DNA of 64,000 nt from Rotaria macrura. Taxonomy: Eukaryota; Rotifera; Eurotatoria; Philodinida; Philodinidae. Below, piece after piece: positions 52,530 through 62,732 of this stretch (the first letter of the stretch is position 1; each line of letters starts with the position of its first letter). The notes beneath the pieces are model-generated. The model had not been told where the DNA came from. It worked only from the letters and a program-made list of their open reading frames with translations, and ran no database searches. Location: NCBI GenBank assembly GCA_900239685.1, contig OENT01000017.1, positions 332,805 to 396,804 of the forward strand. Direction: 5' to 3'. The translations under genes and the position numbers were made by a program.

Positions 52530-54516
52530 ATGGATGAGAACTTTTTGCGCAATTGCTATGTCATACGACATGCTGAACAACAACAACAACAACATGAACA
52601 ACAGCAACAACATCATCGCTATACACGTTTCGACGATCATCGTTCATTTACAGAACAACAACCACAACAACAAGCATCACTATCACCTCCGATTGATAAA
52701 TTTCATTTTATCTATTTTGCCTTATTTTGTTGTGGCATAGGATTTTTATTACCTTATTCGATCTATATAACTTGTGTCGATTATTTTCACACACAATTTC
52801 CACAAACAGCAATAATCTTTCATTTAAATTTTATATATATTATAGTGGCATTTACTACAGTACTATTTAGTAATATAATCGCCAATGTTCTATCTGTACA
52901 ACGTCGTGTTATATTCGGCTATAGCCTTACATTGATCATACTTATGTTTATAACAATATTTTGTGTTGGCTTAGAAATTTTTCCACAACGATGGTCCTAT
53001 TCTATTTTTCTATTATCTGTAGCTATAATAGCAGTTGGATGTACATGTAAAGAAATGACATATTTTTTCAGAATAGTATATTGATATCTGTATACGTGTG
53101 TTTCGGTTTTAGTACAACAATCAAGTTTCTATGGATTGACAAGTATGCTACCATCTCGATATACACAAGCTGTGATGACTGGTGAAAGTAAGCATTCAAT
53201 TCAAAGTTTTTTTTTGTCATTATTAATATTTATTTTCAAGGTTTCGCTGGCCTACTCGCATCATGGTACGAATGGTTTTATTTGTTTTTTGTTTTTCGAT
53301 AGATAAAAGTCATAACATTAATCTATCGAAGACAAAGATTTAAGAAAAAATTATTGTTTCTTTTTTTAATTTTAATTTTAGTACTCGCATTAGTACAAAT
53401 TTATTCTTGTCCGATGATAGTCATTTGAGCACAATATTATTTTTTTCACTTGGTCTTCTATTTGTACAGTTTTGTTTTATATTCTATCTTCTTCTTCAAC
53501 GTTCCACATTTATCGAATATTATATATATCAATGTGAAAATGCAAAAAAAAATGAAGAAATCGAATTTCAAATTCGTTGTCATACAGCATCGATTAATTC
53601 TAAGCAGACTATAATGGATGATAATGTATGTTTTGTTTTCTATATTCATGATATTGATTATTCATGTGTTCTATTTATCTTGTCCATTTTTAGGAGGAAA
53701 TTCTTGAATCAAATACATCAAATATTCCAGATCCTCAGTTCGGCATTCTAACAGTTGATATGTTTGACGATCAGCAACAACCAATTATTTCAGCAACGGA
53801 AAAATATTCAATAAACTTCTGGTTGCGAATAAAACGTATGGGTTCTTTTTTTCGGAGTTCTAGCACTTGAATGCAAATTCATTGATTTATTTCTTCTATC
53901 TGTAGGTGAATGGTATCGTCGATTAGATTGTATACAAGCAATTTGGCCCTACATGATATCGATAGCATGTACGTATCTAGTAACTTTATCGTTATTTCCT
54001 GGTGTTGAATCTGAAATGATTGATTGTCAATGGCGTGAATGGTTACCAATAGTTTTGATGGCTTTATTCAATCTATTTGATGTATTCGGTAAAATGTTTG
54101 CACTTATTGCTCATCATATATTATCTCCAATACAATTATTCACATGTAGTCTTTTACGTTTAATCTATATACCATTGATGTTATTATGTATTTTACCGAA
54201 GCAATCACCAGTATTATCAAATTTATTTTGGCAATTTCTATTTTCGAGTACGCTTGGTTTAACGAATGGCTATTTTGGTAGCGTACCAATGATTCGTGCA
54301 CCAATAACAATTATTGAAGAACGAAAAGAATTAACTGGAAACTTAATGATGTTCTCATATTCAGTTGGACTAACAGTCGGTAGTCTTATTTCTTATTTAC
54401 TCGACGCAATCATCGGTCAAAGTACTGGTGTTGATTGGTGTCAAACCATATCGTCACTTAATCAAACAACATGGCCTATCGCTAACAACAGTAACTATAA
54501 TGACGACAACTCTTGA
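52530..54516 (+). CDS. SLC29A4-like: equilibrative nucleoside transporter, ENT4/PMAT-like, 537 aa
   Basis: Six exons: 52530-53046, 53113-53187, 53241-53265, 53382-53625, 53694-53835 and 53906-54516. The N-terminal tail is rich in Gln (several CAA/CAG runs) and then His/Arg. The core has the ENT family features: a first helix with GIGFLLPYSIYI, the signature LQQSSFYGLTSMLPSRYTQA, the TM10 region LSLFPGVESEM, and GLTNGYFGSVPMI with NLMMFSYSVGLTVGS at the C-terminal end. The LPSRYTQAVMTGE segment is closest to ENT4 (SLC29A4, plasma-membrane monoamine and adenosine carrier); specificity here is inference. It has eleven predicted helices with a long cytoplasmic loop between TM6 and TM7. Exon 3 is only 25 bases. 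Introns are 53 to 116 bases. Confidence 0.92.
53241..53265 (+). other. 25-base microexon of the ENT4-like gene
   Basis: It is bounded by TATTTTCAAG before and GTACGAATGG after. It encodes FAGLLAS and is required to keep the frame between VMTGE and CTRISTNLF, which continues the family helix. Confidence 0.75.
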
Positions 54517-54557
54517 TATTGCAAGACATTTATCATCATTTTGTTCGACAGCAACAA

Positions 54558-55146
54558 ATGCGGAACAATATGCAGTTGTAGAAGACCTACATCCATAGAC
54601 AACGCTATATTATCGATATCTCTTTTTATATATATACTTATATTTGTTCTCTTTTTTTCTACCATAAACGTATTTATCTTATTTCTGATTCGGTCAACAC
54701 ATCTATCTTTCGAATGATAACAATGAAATTCTCTTCGTTTGGTAGGTTCATCAAATAGGTTTTCATCAATATTCATTTTTATCGAAATTCTAGTTCTTCT
54801 GATCATATTGGTTACTTGTCGAGCAGCACCATTACATAATTTTTACACTGATCATGATAATGATTATCGGGAGGAAAATAATCATAAACGGTCATTCAAT
54901 TCTGAACAATTAGCTCAGTTAGACGAATATTTTTCACGTCGATCTGACGATCAACCACCATCTGACGTTTTATTTCGTATGTTACATCATTTAGATGAAA
55001 ATTCTATGGCAAAACGCGATGCTTTATGGACAACAACAGAAGTTCTTGAATGTGTACGACGTTTAAAATATGCGAAGAATGCATCCAAACTTGATCTTGT
55101 GACTGAAATGCTCAACTGTTATCGACGTTTGAAAAATCGTGGCTGA
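54558..55146 (+). CDS. neuropeptide-like secreted precursor, 134 aa
   Basis: The main exon is 54759-55146 and ends in TGA. It has no ATG at its head; a TGA at 54724 closes the frame upstream. A short first exon at 54558-54574 fits in phase and gives an N-terminus MRNNMQFSSIFIFIEILVLL, which is a good signal peptide; its donor (GTTGTAG) is weak, so the start is tentative. After cleavage near CRA/APLH the precursor carries three dibasic sites (HKR, SRR, AKR). These would free a peptide SFNSEQLAQLDEYFS and a C-terminal peptide of about 45 residues with exactly two Cys, probably disulphide-bonded (LECVRRLKYAKN ... MLNCYRRLK). No family was recognised. The domain order and short length suit a peptide hormone or neuropeptide. 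Confidence 0.6.
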
Positions 55147-57320
55147 AAAGTGTTCCATATTACTGTAAGACTATAAATAAGTGGAACAATACATCAAACA
55201 TCTTAACAAGAAGAATAAACATTAAACTTGAAATTATAAATATTCTAATCAATAAAATCTTCATACGATAGTTGAATATTGCCTAGTATTGATTTCTCAA
55301 ACATTGCAATTCTCTTTCCTTGGCGCCAACTATAGTTTGCCAACAATAGCTTATTATCTATCTAGGTCACGCTAGAATGCAGAATACAAAAGTGTCACGA
55401 TAGGGTGCAATGTTTGAAATTGTAGAAAAACAAAAGAAATAAGAATAACGCAAGTAATATGATTCTTTATCATAGATCAATAAAAAATTGATTAATAGTT
55501 AGTTCTTTCATTTTTCAATAGAATAAGTAATGATATTTTATTATTTTATACAAAAAAAGCTATTGTCGGTTGTATTATTCTATTGGGTGACAACAATAAT
55601 TTCATGCTTAAATTGAATCTTATTGTTCATTAGATATTCAAGTTTTTTCCTTTAAATTTTAATTGAAACATCAAGAAGATTGTACAATGATTTACAAAAT
55701 TTTCTATCAGCTGCATTTTAAATTCCGGAATAGTCACAGTTAACAGTAGGCAAAAAAAAAATTTATTTTTCTTTCTTGATTCAATCGTCGAAAATGAACC
55801 AGCATAAAACAAGATCTGTGGAAAATTTTTACCATATCATCAATACGTTAGTTGAGAAATCCATTTTATTCGATAGAACAATACAAATGTTTGTCATCGA
55901 ACTATATTTAAGTTCAAGTAGCAGTTGTCTCTTATGTTGTTCTTGAATAATTCAGTATGTTTTTATAGTTTGTCAGAAGCTTTGCTACATTTTTGCAATC
56001 AAATGTTAACGAATTTAGTTGCGTTATCAAATGAAGTACATTGCTTTGTCATGAAATTAAATAAATGCAAGAACTCTAATATTTCACTAGTTCAAATATG
56101 TGCATTTAACAAATTTGTTTTTGAAATTTTCGAGTGGTGTAATAGTGCTCATAAATAATATATTCAGCAACATAAATATTTCTTTAGATTCTTAATAGTT
56201 GTTCACACCGAGAATTCGTCGTCAAAAATACAATTGTTTTCAATTCATGTGCAGTATTTTATACTGAGATCGTCGTGTATTAAACAAGGCAAATAATTCA
56301 GTGTCAAATTGAAAGAAGAGTAAGTACACTTTGAAATCATTTTTGAAAGAAACTAAGCAGAGAACTGGGTTTTTTACCATTGAAACAAAATTGAACTACA
56401 GCTGCGTCAAATCCTGAATAACAGATTTTTCTGACAAGTTTTTGCAGAGTCAGTGATTAAGGTTTTAAAAAGAACAGCAGGCCTTTTTTAATAGTTTTAG
56501 AACAGAGCTGTAACTGAGCCAGTGTTGTTTTTTTATTTCCAATTCTTTACCTACTGCTTCAAAATATCGATCGTTCAAATGTTTATTTTTTTGTATATTA
56601 CACTAGTTTTCTGACATAAAAGACTATGACTATTTAGAGACAGGAGTTAGAATATATTGTTTTTGACGTAATACTTACAGTGGCGTACCGAAGTCTCAAG
56701 AACAGGGGGAGGAGGGGGCGGCATAAGGCGTTTATTCATATCAATTCAGTAACTAAAGTCCCCAGAAGAGAATTTTTCGCTATGTTTTCTCTCCAAAACA
56801 CAAAATTTTCAAAAGCAAGGAAGCCGATACACCCCACCCTCTCCCCAGTCGGTATTATGCTTTTAAAAATTTTGTAAACAAATACCTTGTATATGCCATG
56901 CAATCACTTCCATATCAAGTTATATTATTGAATCACTATTTTTCACTGCAATTTATAACATAATTGATTTCATTTTTTTTTGTGATCTATACAATATTTT
57001 TTGTAGAGATGAAGAAAATACCATTACAAACCCAGTGAGAAACTTCCAGAATATTTATAGTTAATTTATGATTTACATGTCCAATGAATATTGCGTTAAT
57101 ATAGAAAACTAGTATAGAATATGTAGCCCTTTCTGATTTTATATCGATCAATAGTTACTTAAAAAGAGAAAACGAATCTTTCAGTACAATTCGTACAGAA
57201 CTTAAATTTGAAACACTATTAAGCTACAGCCCGTATGTTGGGAACCTATGGGACGGATTTCGTCAAATAAATGATAGGTCACTAAGAGTCCAGAATGCAA
57301 CATGTCCGAAAGTACAATAA
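55147..57320. other. intergenic, no gene recognised
   Basis: This is AT-rich, with a G-rich patch at 56700-56722 preceded by CAGTGGCGTACCGAAG at 56679-56694, a sequence like the end of a hAT-type DNA transposon. No matching inverse end was found. A C-rich patch follows at 56833-56850. No coding exon is supported. Confidence 0.45.
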
Positions 57321-57601
57321 GATCCCGTCTACACTACAAAATTTAATACTGTACTAAACAAAGAGATTGGCTGAAAAGCGAATACACTTTTCAAAACTGT
57401 ATTAAAATTAACGTACGAATGAGAATCCGATTGGAGATACCGATTAATATATCCTTCTTTTCTATTGGCGACTCCTCCACTATTAAACAGTGTAAATCAA
57501 CACTTTATTTTGAAGTCCTGGGTTCTGATTGATGCATTAACTTTCAAGTGAAGACACGCAAAAAGTTAATATCGTATTATTTCTGTAGTGTAGACGGGGT
57601 C
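57321..57601. mobile_element. 280-base element with 18-base inverted ends
   Basis: The left end GATCCCGTCTACACTACA at 57321-57338 is matched by its inverse at 57584-57601 with one mismatch. The interior has no coding frame. It looks like a non-autonomous miniature inverted-repeat element. No clear target duplication was seen at the flanks. Confidence 0.6.
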
Positions 57602-57845
57602 TCAGCCACTTGAAACGTCAAAATCTATGTCCCTATGTTACAACAGCAACGGCATCTTTACAGCAACTGCAGAAACAAACCGAAAGGATAGAAGTAATTT
57701 TTCCGTCATGTACTTCAACCGAAAAGAAAATAACTCAGACGGCAATAGTGAAATTCCATGAAGTCGTTTGAAATCCGCCGTTCCAACCTCAACGTCAATA
57801 CTCATTGATAATCATACTTCACAACATCACTGACACAGTGATACG

Positions 57846-58141
57846 CCAACCTTAAGTACACTGTAAAAAAAGGGCACATTAATATACCCTTTAAGGGTTT
57901 ATGAAAATGCAACGTATAATAAACCCTTTTTCCGTTTATGAAATTTTTCATACACCCTTCGAGGGTTTATCATTGTGTTTAAAATACCCTAAAGGGTTTA
58001 TGAAAAATTTCATAAACGGAAAAAGGGTTTATTATACGTTGCATTTTCATAAACCCTTAAAGGGTATATTAATGTGCCCTTTTTTTTACACTGTAGTATC
58101 TATAGTGATTCAGAGGCAAGATTGACTCGTCTTAAGGTTGG
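57846..58141. repeat. outer inverted repeat CCAACCTTAAG around the TA-flanked element
   Basis: CCAACCTTAAG at 57846-57856 recurs inverted at 58131-58141, just outside the near-perfect palindrome. Either an older element was hit by a second insertion, or both arms belong to one larger structure. Confidence 0.45.
57859..58093. mobile_element. 235-base palindromic mariner-type miniature element
   Basis: Two arms of about 95 bases are nearly exact inverse copies, separated by a spacer of about 40 bases. The ends read CACTGTAAAAAAAGGG and, inverted, CAGTGTAAAAAAAGGG. Both ends are followed by TA (57857-57858 and 58094-58095), the target duplication of Tc1/mariner elements. AAACCCTT-type heptamers recur inside the arms. 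The near identity of the arms implies recent origin or ongoing correction. The long open frame through it, 57901-58125, is a by-product of the palindrome. Confidence 0.85.
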
Positions 58142-58647
58142 TATATACCTATTGTGCGAAAAAAATAAACTATGACTCATGTCGACATACCAGCTGGTCC
58201 CGTCCGATCTAACAGTTTAGACCCATCTGGGAAAAGCTCTACCGGTTACAGTTCTGATTTAGAAGGCAGATTTTTCATCAAGAATCTGTTCGAAACACCT
58301 ACGTAAATATTAATAACTCATACTTTGCTAAAAATTTGAACCGGACACTTATACAAATTCTTGAACTTTATTTGACACGTGTGATGTAATCCTGGAAATT
58401 AAAATTCTAAAACTTTTGCACTATAGTATACGTTTTCTGTCCTAGAAACTTGTACATCGATCTTAGTAAGCTTGTCCGAAAAATCTAGTACTCATGATTC
58501 GACGGAGTTTAACTTCCTCTTTTTCTAACAGTGAAAATCAAAGCTGTCTATTGAGTTTCTATCAAAAATTCTTTCAAAAGTACACTCACTATTCTTCTAA
58601 TTTGAAATACACATTAGTCGACGTCACTATCATCATTTAGATAATCT
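58142..58647. other. intergenic, leader of the next gene
   Basis: This is about 500 bases without coding content. CATTTAG at 58634-58640 lies 7 bases before the next ATG and fits a leader splice acceptor. Confidence 0.55.
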
Positions 58648-59257
58648 ATGGATATCAATCATCATAAAAACGTTCCAGAAGACAAATATGATCTAGAACA
58701 ATACTCTTTTAGAGAGATTGAAAGAAAAACTGATGATTCGTTTCAGGACACATCGACATTGGTTTCAACAATTAAACATTTAAAAAGCAGTTCGGAAATT
58801 TTAAATCGAGTATTTCTTCAATAGCAAAATAGATCTTCTTGTTTATTCTGTAGACACAGAAGAATTGATTGGTATTCAACAAAAACCTGGAAAAATCATT
58901 GATTGGTTTCCCATCTTATCTATCCTTTCAGCAATTATTATTTGTCTGATTGCTCTTGTTATATTGTGCAAACGACAAATGTAAATGTGTTGCAAGTTGC
59001 TCTGATTTCTAGGCAGTATCTATTTGTATCTATCATTTCTTTTTGTTAGACATCGCCGTCATCATATCCATCAACATACTAAACGACAAGAGAATAATTT
59101 CAATAGAAATAATAATCAAACATCACAAACGACGCTTGATGTAGCTGAATGTATTGATGGTAATGTTGAATTTGAAGCTGGACTTCATATACATTTAGCT
59201 AAGGGTATCTTAGTACTAAACGATGACGATGCTCACATGGTTTGCTATCCATCGTAA
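58648..59257 (+). CDS. single-pass membrane protein, unknown family, 158 aa
   Basis: Proposed exons are 58648-58789, 58854-58980 and 59050-59257. The joins keep phase; the first donor is GTTCGG, weak, but similar to the GTTCGT used by TMEM50. Residues 1-62 are charged and without a signal peptide. A hydrophobic helix follows (FPILSILSAIIICLIALVIL), then a Cys-Lys-Arg stop-transfer and a His/Arg-rich segment (HRRHHIHQHTKR). An Asn-rich linker leads to an acidic C-terminal part ending AHMVCYPS. Topology is probably single-pass, with the basic side after the helix facing the cytosol. No family was recognised. The second and third exons are better supported than the first. Confidence 0.6.
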
Positions 59258-60192
59258 TGCAATCTTGATAGAGAATGGCGTGAACTTTTCTTCTTTCAGC
59301 TGAACTCAACGAATACATTTAATCGTCTTCAATATTTTCAAAAGCTTACAACTTATATCGAATAGCAAATATTTTCTTTTGTCTATCAATAAACATAATC
59401 GCTACTCTTGATTCATTGTGCATCTTCGACAAAGTCAAATATATATGCATTATTTATTCGACAGTCGACACTAATCTACTAAAAAGCCTATTGTTTTTTT
59501 TTGATTTAATCTTTTTCCTCTTTCTAAACTGATTATCAATGAAAAAATAGTCAATGGATATCTCTTCAGCCATCCAAAAATTATCGATGATGGATTCTAG
59601 TGTACGAATCATTGTTATGATGAAATGTGCAGCAATAAATGATTTTTAATTAAATCTATATGTAAAGAAGATTGTCTAAAAATCTTCCTATTATTTAAAT
59701 ATGTTGAAAGAAGTTTTAAACTTTTCAATCAGTTGCAAAAATAACGTGCTTCGTTATCGTTTTTATTTTCCTTACGATCATCAATTAAAAATTAAATAGA
59801 TCTCTTCGAGGAGCACAACATTTGCATTAACATTTTCTAATTTAATCTGTTATCAGACAAATGGATTGGTCAGTATTTAAGAATACTTAATGAATCAGAG
59901 TTGATTGTAAATTACAGTACAAGTCATAGTAAAAGTCGACGTTTTGTTTTCTTAAGCAAAGACATTAACATTAGATTTTTATTTGCAGTTGGATCTATCT
60001 TGAATATCAATTCTTTTGCATAGTATCAAAAATATTATTCATTCAATTTAAAGAAATTAACTCCTACGAAGTACGCCATCGTATGTTACGAAGTATTAGT
60101 TTTTAACAATTACGTGTCTCATCGATAATGTTGTCGTTATATCTCATGTAAAAGTTAATACGACATTTATATTCTATGATTTCCTTTTCAAT
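59258..60192. other. intergenic, no gene recognised
   Basis: This is AT-rich and includes the 3' untranslated region of the single-pass protein gene. Nothing else was seen. Confidence 0.6.
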
Positions 60193-60354
60193 ATGTATCT
60201 ACATTGGATAAAATGGGCATCACTCCTGATTTCTCCAATTATTCATGTTGTTTTTGTTTTTTATATTAGTGGGCGGCATGATCATGATGAAAACAAAACA
60301 TATCTTCCTCTAAAAGGTCGGATTAAGTTTTTCTTTTATTCTCTAGTCGATTGA
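60193..60354 (+). CDS. possible 53-aa membrane microprotein
   Basis: This ATG-to-TGA frame holds one hydrophobic helix (WASLLISPIIHVVFVFYI), preceded by a short MYLHWIK start and followed by a charged segment (SGRHDHDENKTYLPLKG). Composition is coding-like, but the length is within reach of chance in AT-rich DNA, and there is no family match. It ends 84 bases before the hevein-like gene on the same strand. Confidence 0.25.
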   Translation: MYLHWIKWASLLISPIIHVVFVFYISGRHDHDENKTYLPLKGRIKFFFYSLVD

Positions 60355-60438
60355 TTTGTTGAATAATCTGTATGTATATAAGAAGACACAATGAAACCAA
60401 TGTTAGTTACTTAGAAATCAATTTATTCATCTTCAATA

Positions 60439-61337
60439 ATGTTTGCTTTAATTCTTGTCGTCGCTATTTTTTCATCTGTCAATTCAATTGCATTGAATAT
60501 TACAGGAAAAAGTTTGTTGAATTCTTAACATTCGATTTTCTATTATGATCCTTGAATATTTAGATCAACAAACGTGCTGTGGAAGTTGCTTTAAATTAGG
60601 ATGTCCACCTGGGCAGTGTTGTTCGCAATACGGATAGTAAATAACCCTTAAAATAAGTTGTTTTGACTTGTAAAACATTCTTTGAACTATTTAGCTGTGG
60701 TGCAACGGCTGAGCATTGTCACCAACAAGTATCTCAGGGTGAATGTAAAACAAAACCATGTCCTGCAGGATTATGTTGCTCGAAATTTGGTTTTTGTGGA
60801 AATTCGCCTGAACACTGTGATACTCATCCAATGACTGATGGAAATTGTAAAATCAATGGTTGTCCAGTGGGACAATGCTGTAGTATCCATGGATTGTAAG
60901 AGAATAGTTCAATAGGATATAGATCATTATTTGTAACTGTATTCTACTATTCAACAGTTGTGGTACAACAGTTGAACATTGTGGCCAAATCGATACAACA
61001 ATTCCTCAAGGAGATTGTCAAGTGAAAGGATGTCCACCTGGTAATTGCTGTTCCCGTTTTGGATTGTATGTCATTAAATAAGAATAGTTCGTAGTCTTTT
61101 CTACTGTGTTTTTCTTTTCACTTATATAGTTGCGGTAACACACCTGACCATTGCTTTGGAACACCATCTGGGATACCAGGTAAAAATCTATGTCTAATAC
61201 GTCGTATTGTTTTCTTAAAATTAAAATGGTCTCATTTCTATTCAGGATCTATTGGTGGCCCAGGAGGATGTTTAACTTGTCCGAACAATAATGTAATTCC
61301 CAATTGTGGTACTGGCGGGTGTGCTGGCAAAAAATAA
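60439..61337 (+). CDS. secreted hevein-like chitin-binding protein, four domains, 198 aa
   Basis: Six exons: 60439-60511, 60564-60636, 60695-60895, 60958-61065, 61130-61179 and 61246-61337. Exon 1 encodes a signal peptide (MFALILVVAIFSSVNSIAL). Four Cys-rich repeats of about 40 residues follow, each of the hevein/chitin-recognition type (CBM18-like): CPPGQCCSQYGYCG, CPAGLCCSKFGFCG, CPVGQCCSIHGFCG and CPPGNCCSRFGFCG, each then followed by a T/S-x-E/D-HC segment. The Ser and aromatic residues that contact N-acetylglucosamine in hevein are in place, except that repeat 3 has His for one aromatic. A Gly-rich tail with four more Cys ends the protein. It should be secreted and bind chitin or similar glycans. 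Introns split repeats 1, 3 and 4 at the same codon, but not repeat 2. Confidence 0.9.
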
Positions 61338-61798
61338 CAGTTTCTTTTTTTTTTCAGGAATATTTCTAAGGAAACTTTTTATCGTATTTTTCAACAATTT
61401 AAAAGATATTAATAAACAGATTCTAAATTTCGATCACATGAAAATAAGTTTTCGTACGATTGTGATGAAAAAATTAATTACAGAGGATGATCGAATCCAT
61501 AGAAATTGTTTATCCGCAATGTATTGCCATTAAATAGTTGATAGTAATCAAACACTTCTCAATATCCAAACATGTACAGAGTAACTTTATCATGTGAGCA
61601 TGATGTCAACGTTGTCCTTCAATAAATGTTGACATTTGTGCATGCGTCATACTCAGTATCAAAGTGTCAATATAAAAAGTAAAAAAACAGAGCAAAAAAT
61701 CTCTCCATCGTGAATCTTTACTTGATGCTTAAGACTGATATCCATTTTCTATTTTCATATAATACGCTCTTTTAGAAAACGGTATCGAAAAGAACGGT

Positions 61799-62347
61799 AT
61801 GGCTATTGAGGCATCTATTCCTGGCTTAGCCATAACCGGTTGTGTTGTATGTGGTATACTTGCTGTTATTCATATCTATATATTTATACTGGAATCTATA
61901 CTTTGGCGGAAACGTGCAGCCAAGGCATTTGGACTACCACAATCGACTGTCGATGTTGGTGCTACTTTAGCTGCTAATCAAGCGTTTTATAATCTTCTAT
62001 TTGCTGTCGGTCTTATTTGGGGACTAGCAGCATTAAATGCAGATGTAATGTTATTTTTTTCGGCAGCCATATTTACGGCAGGTATATTTGGTGCTATAAC
62101 AGCGTCACCTCGTATTTTATTAGTGCAAGTTCTACCCGGTTTACTTGCTTTTATTTTTATTGATTTTGGATTTTATTCAACTAAAGATTGGTCCTATTGG
62201 AAACATCCATTGTATACATTAATTATTTTTATTGTTGCTGGTATTATAACGACTATTTTGAGTTTCATTATAAAAAAAAAATTTCTTGGTGATGATGCAA
62301 GATCATCTACGAGACCAGCATCGTCTAATACTAATTTGCCATTTTAG
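61799..62347 (+). CDS. DUF1304-family membrane protein, 182 aa, intronless
   Basis: A single open frame starts at ATG 61799. The first ~110 residues match the DUF1304 family, known mainly from bacteria and fungi: HIYIFILESILW, then a basic turn and AFGL, then LAANQAFYNLLFAVGLIWGL, then GIFGAITASPRILLVQVLPGLLAF. Four helices fit this part. After it comes an added segment (DFGFYSTKDWSYWKHPL) and a fifth helix ending in a KKK stop, then a Ser/Thr/Asn tail. The family's function is unknown. CTCTTTTAG at 61767-61775, 23 bases before the ATG, is an acceptor-like site. The lack of coding introns, unusual beside its intron-rich neighbours, together with the taxonomic range of the family, raises horizontal transfer. 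That is inference. Confidence 0.85.
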   Translation: MAIEASIPGLAITGCVVCGILAVIHIYIFILESILWRKRAAKAFGLPQSTVDVGATLAANQAFYNLLFAVGLIWGLAALNADVMLFFSAAIFTAGIFGAITASPRILLVQVLPGLLAFIFIDFGFYSTKDWSYWKHPLYTLIIFIVAGIITTILSFIIKKKFLGDDARSSTRPASSNTNLPF

Positions 62348-62732
62348 ATAAATGTGTCCACATTTAGTGAGTTTACGCAATGCCTTGTTTCTCGATTGAT
62401 AATCTATTGAATAAAAACTTGAAAAAGAAATGTACGATTATTATGAAATTAAAATGATTTTATTCTCTGACAATGCTACATATCTCGTAGAGATTTGATG
62501 ATACTGAATTTTTTAGAAAACGAAAACGATCATTAACATGGATAAAATGCAAAAGAAAAACACGGTAACATACATAACTTGTATTTGTAGCGCAATTCAT
62601 GCATAAGCTTGCTTTCGTTTCTAAATGTAACTATGTAAGTATAAATTATCAAAACAAGAACTTTACATTAACCATTCGTATAATTACTATGAAAAAGAAG
62701 GGAGTGATACATATTAATTTCAGGTAAGAATT
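62348..62732. other. short intergenic stretch
   Basis: It contains the 3' untranslated region of the DUF1304 gene (AATAAA at about 62410) and probably that of the minus-strand gene that follows. No coding content was seen. Confidence 0.6.

Noticed and set aside
57901-58125. 74-codon frame through the palindromic element
   Set aside because: Its two halves are translations of inverse copies of a miniature transposon; not a gene.
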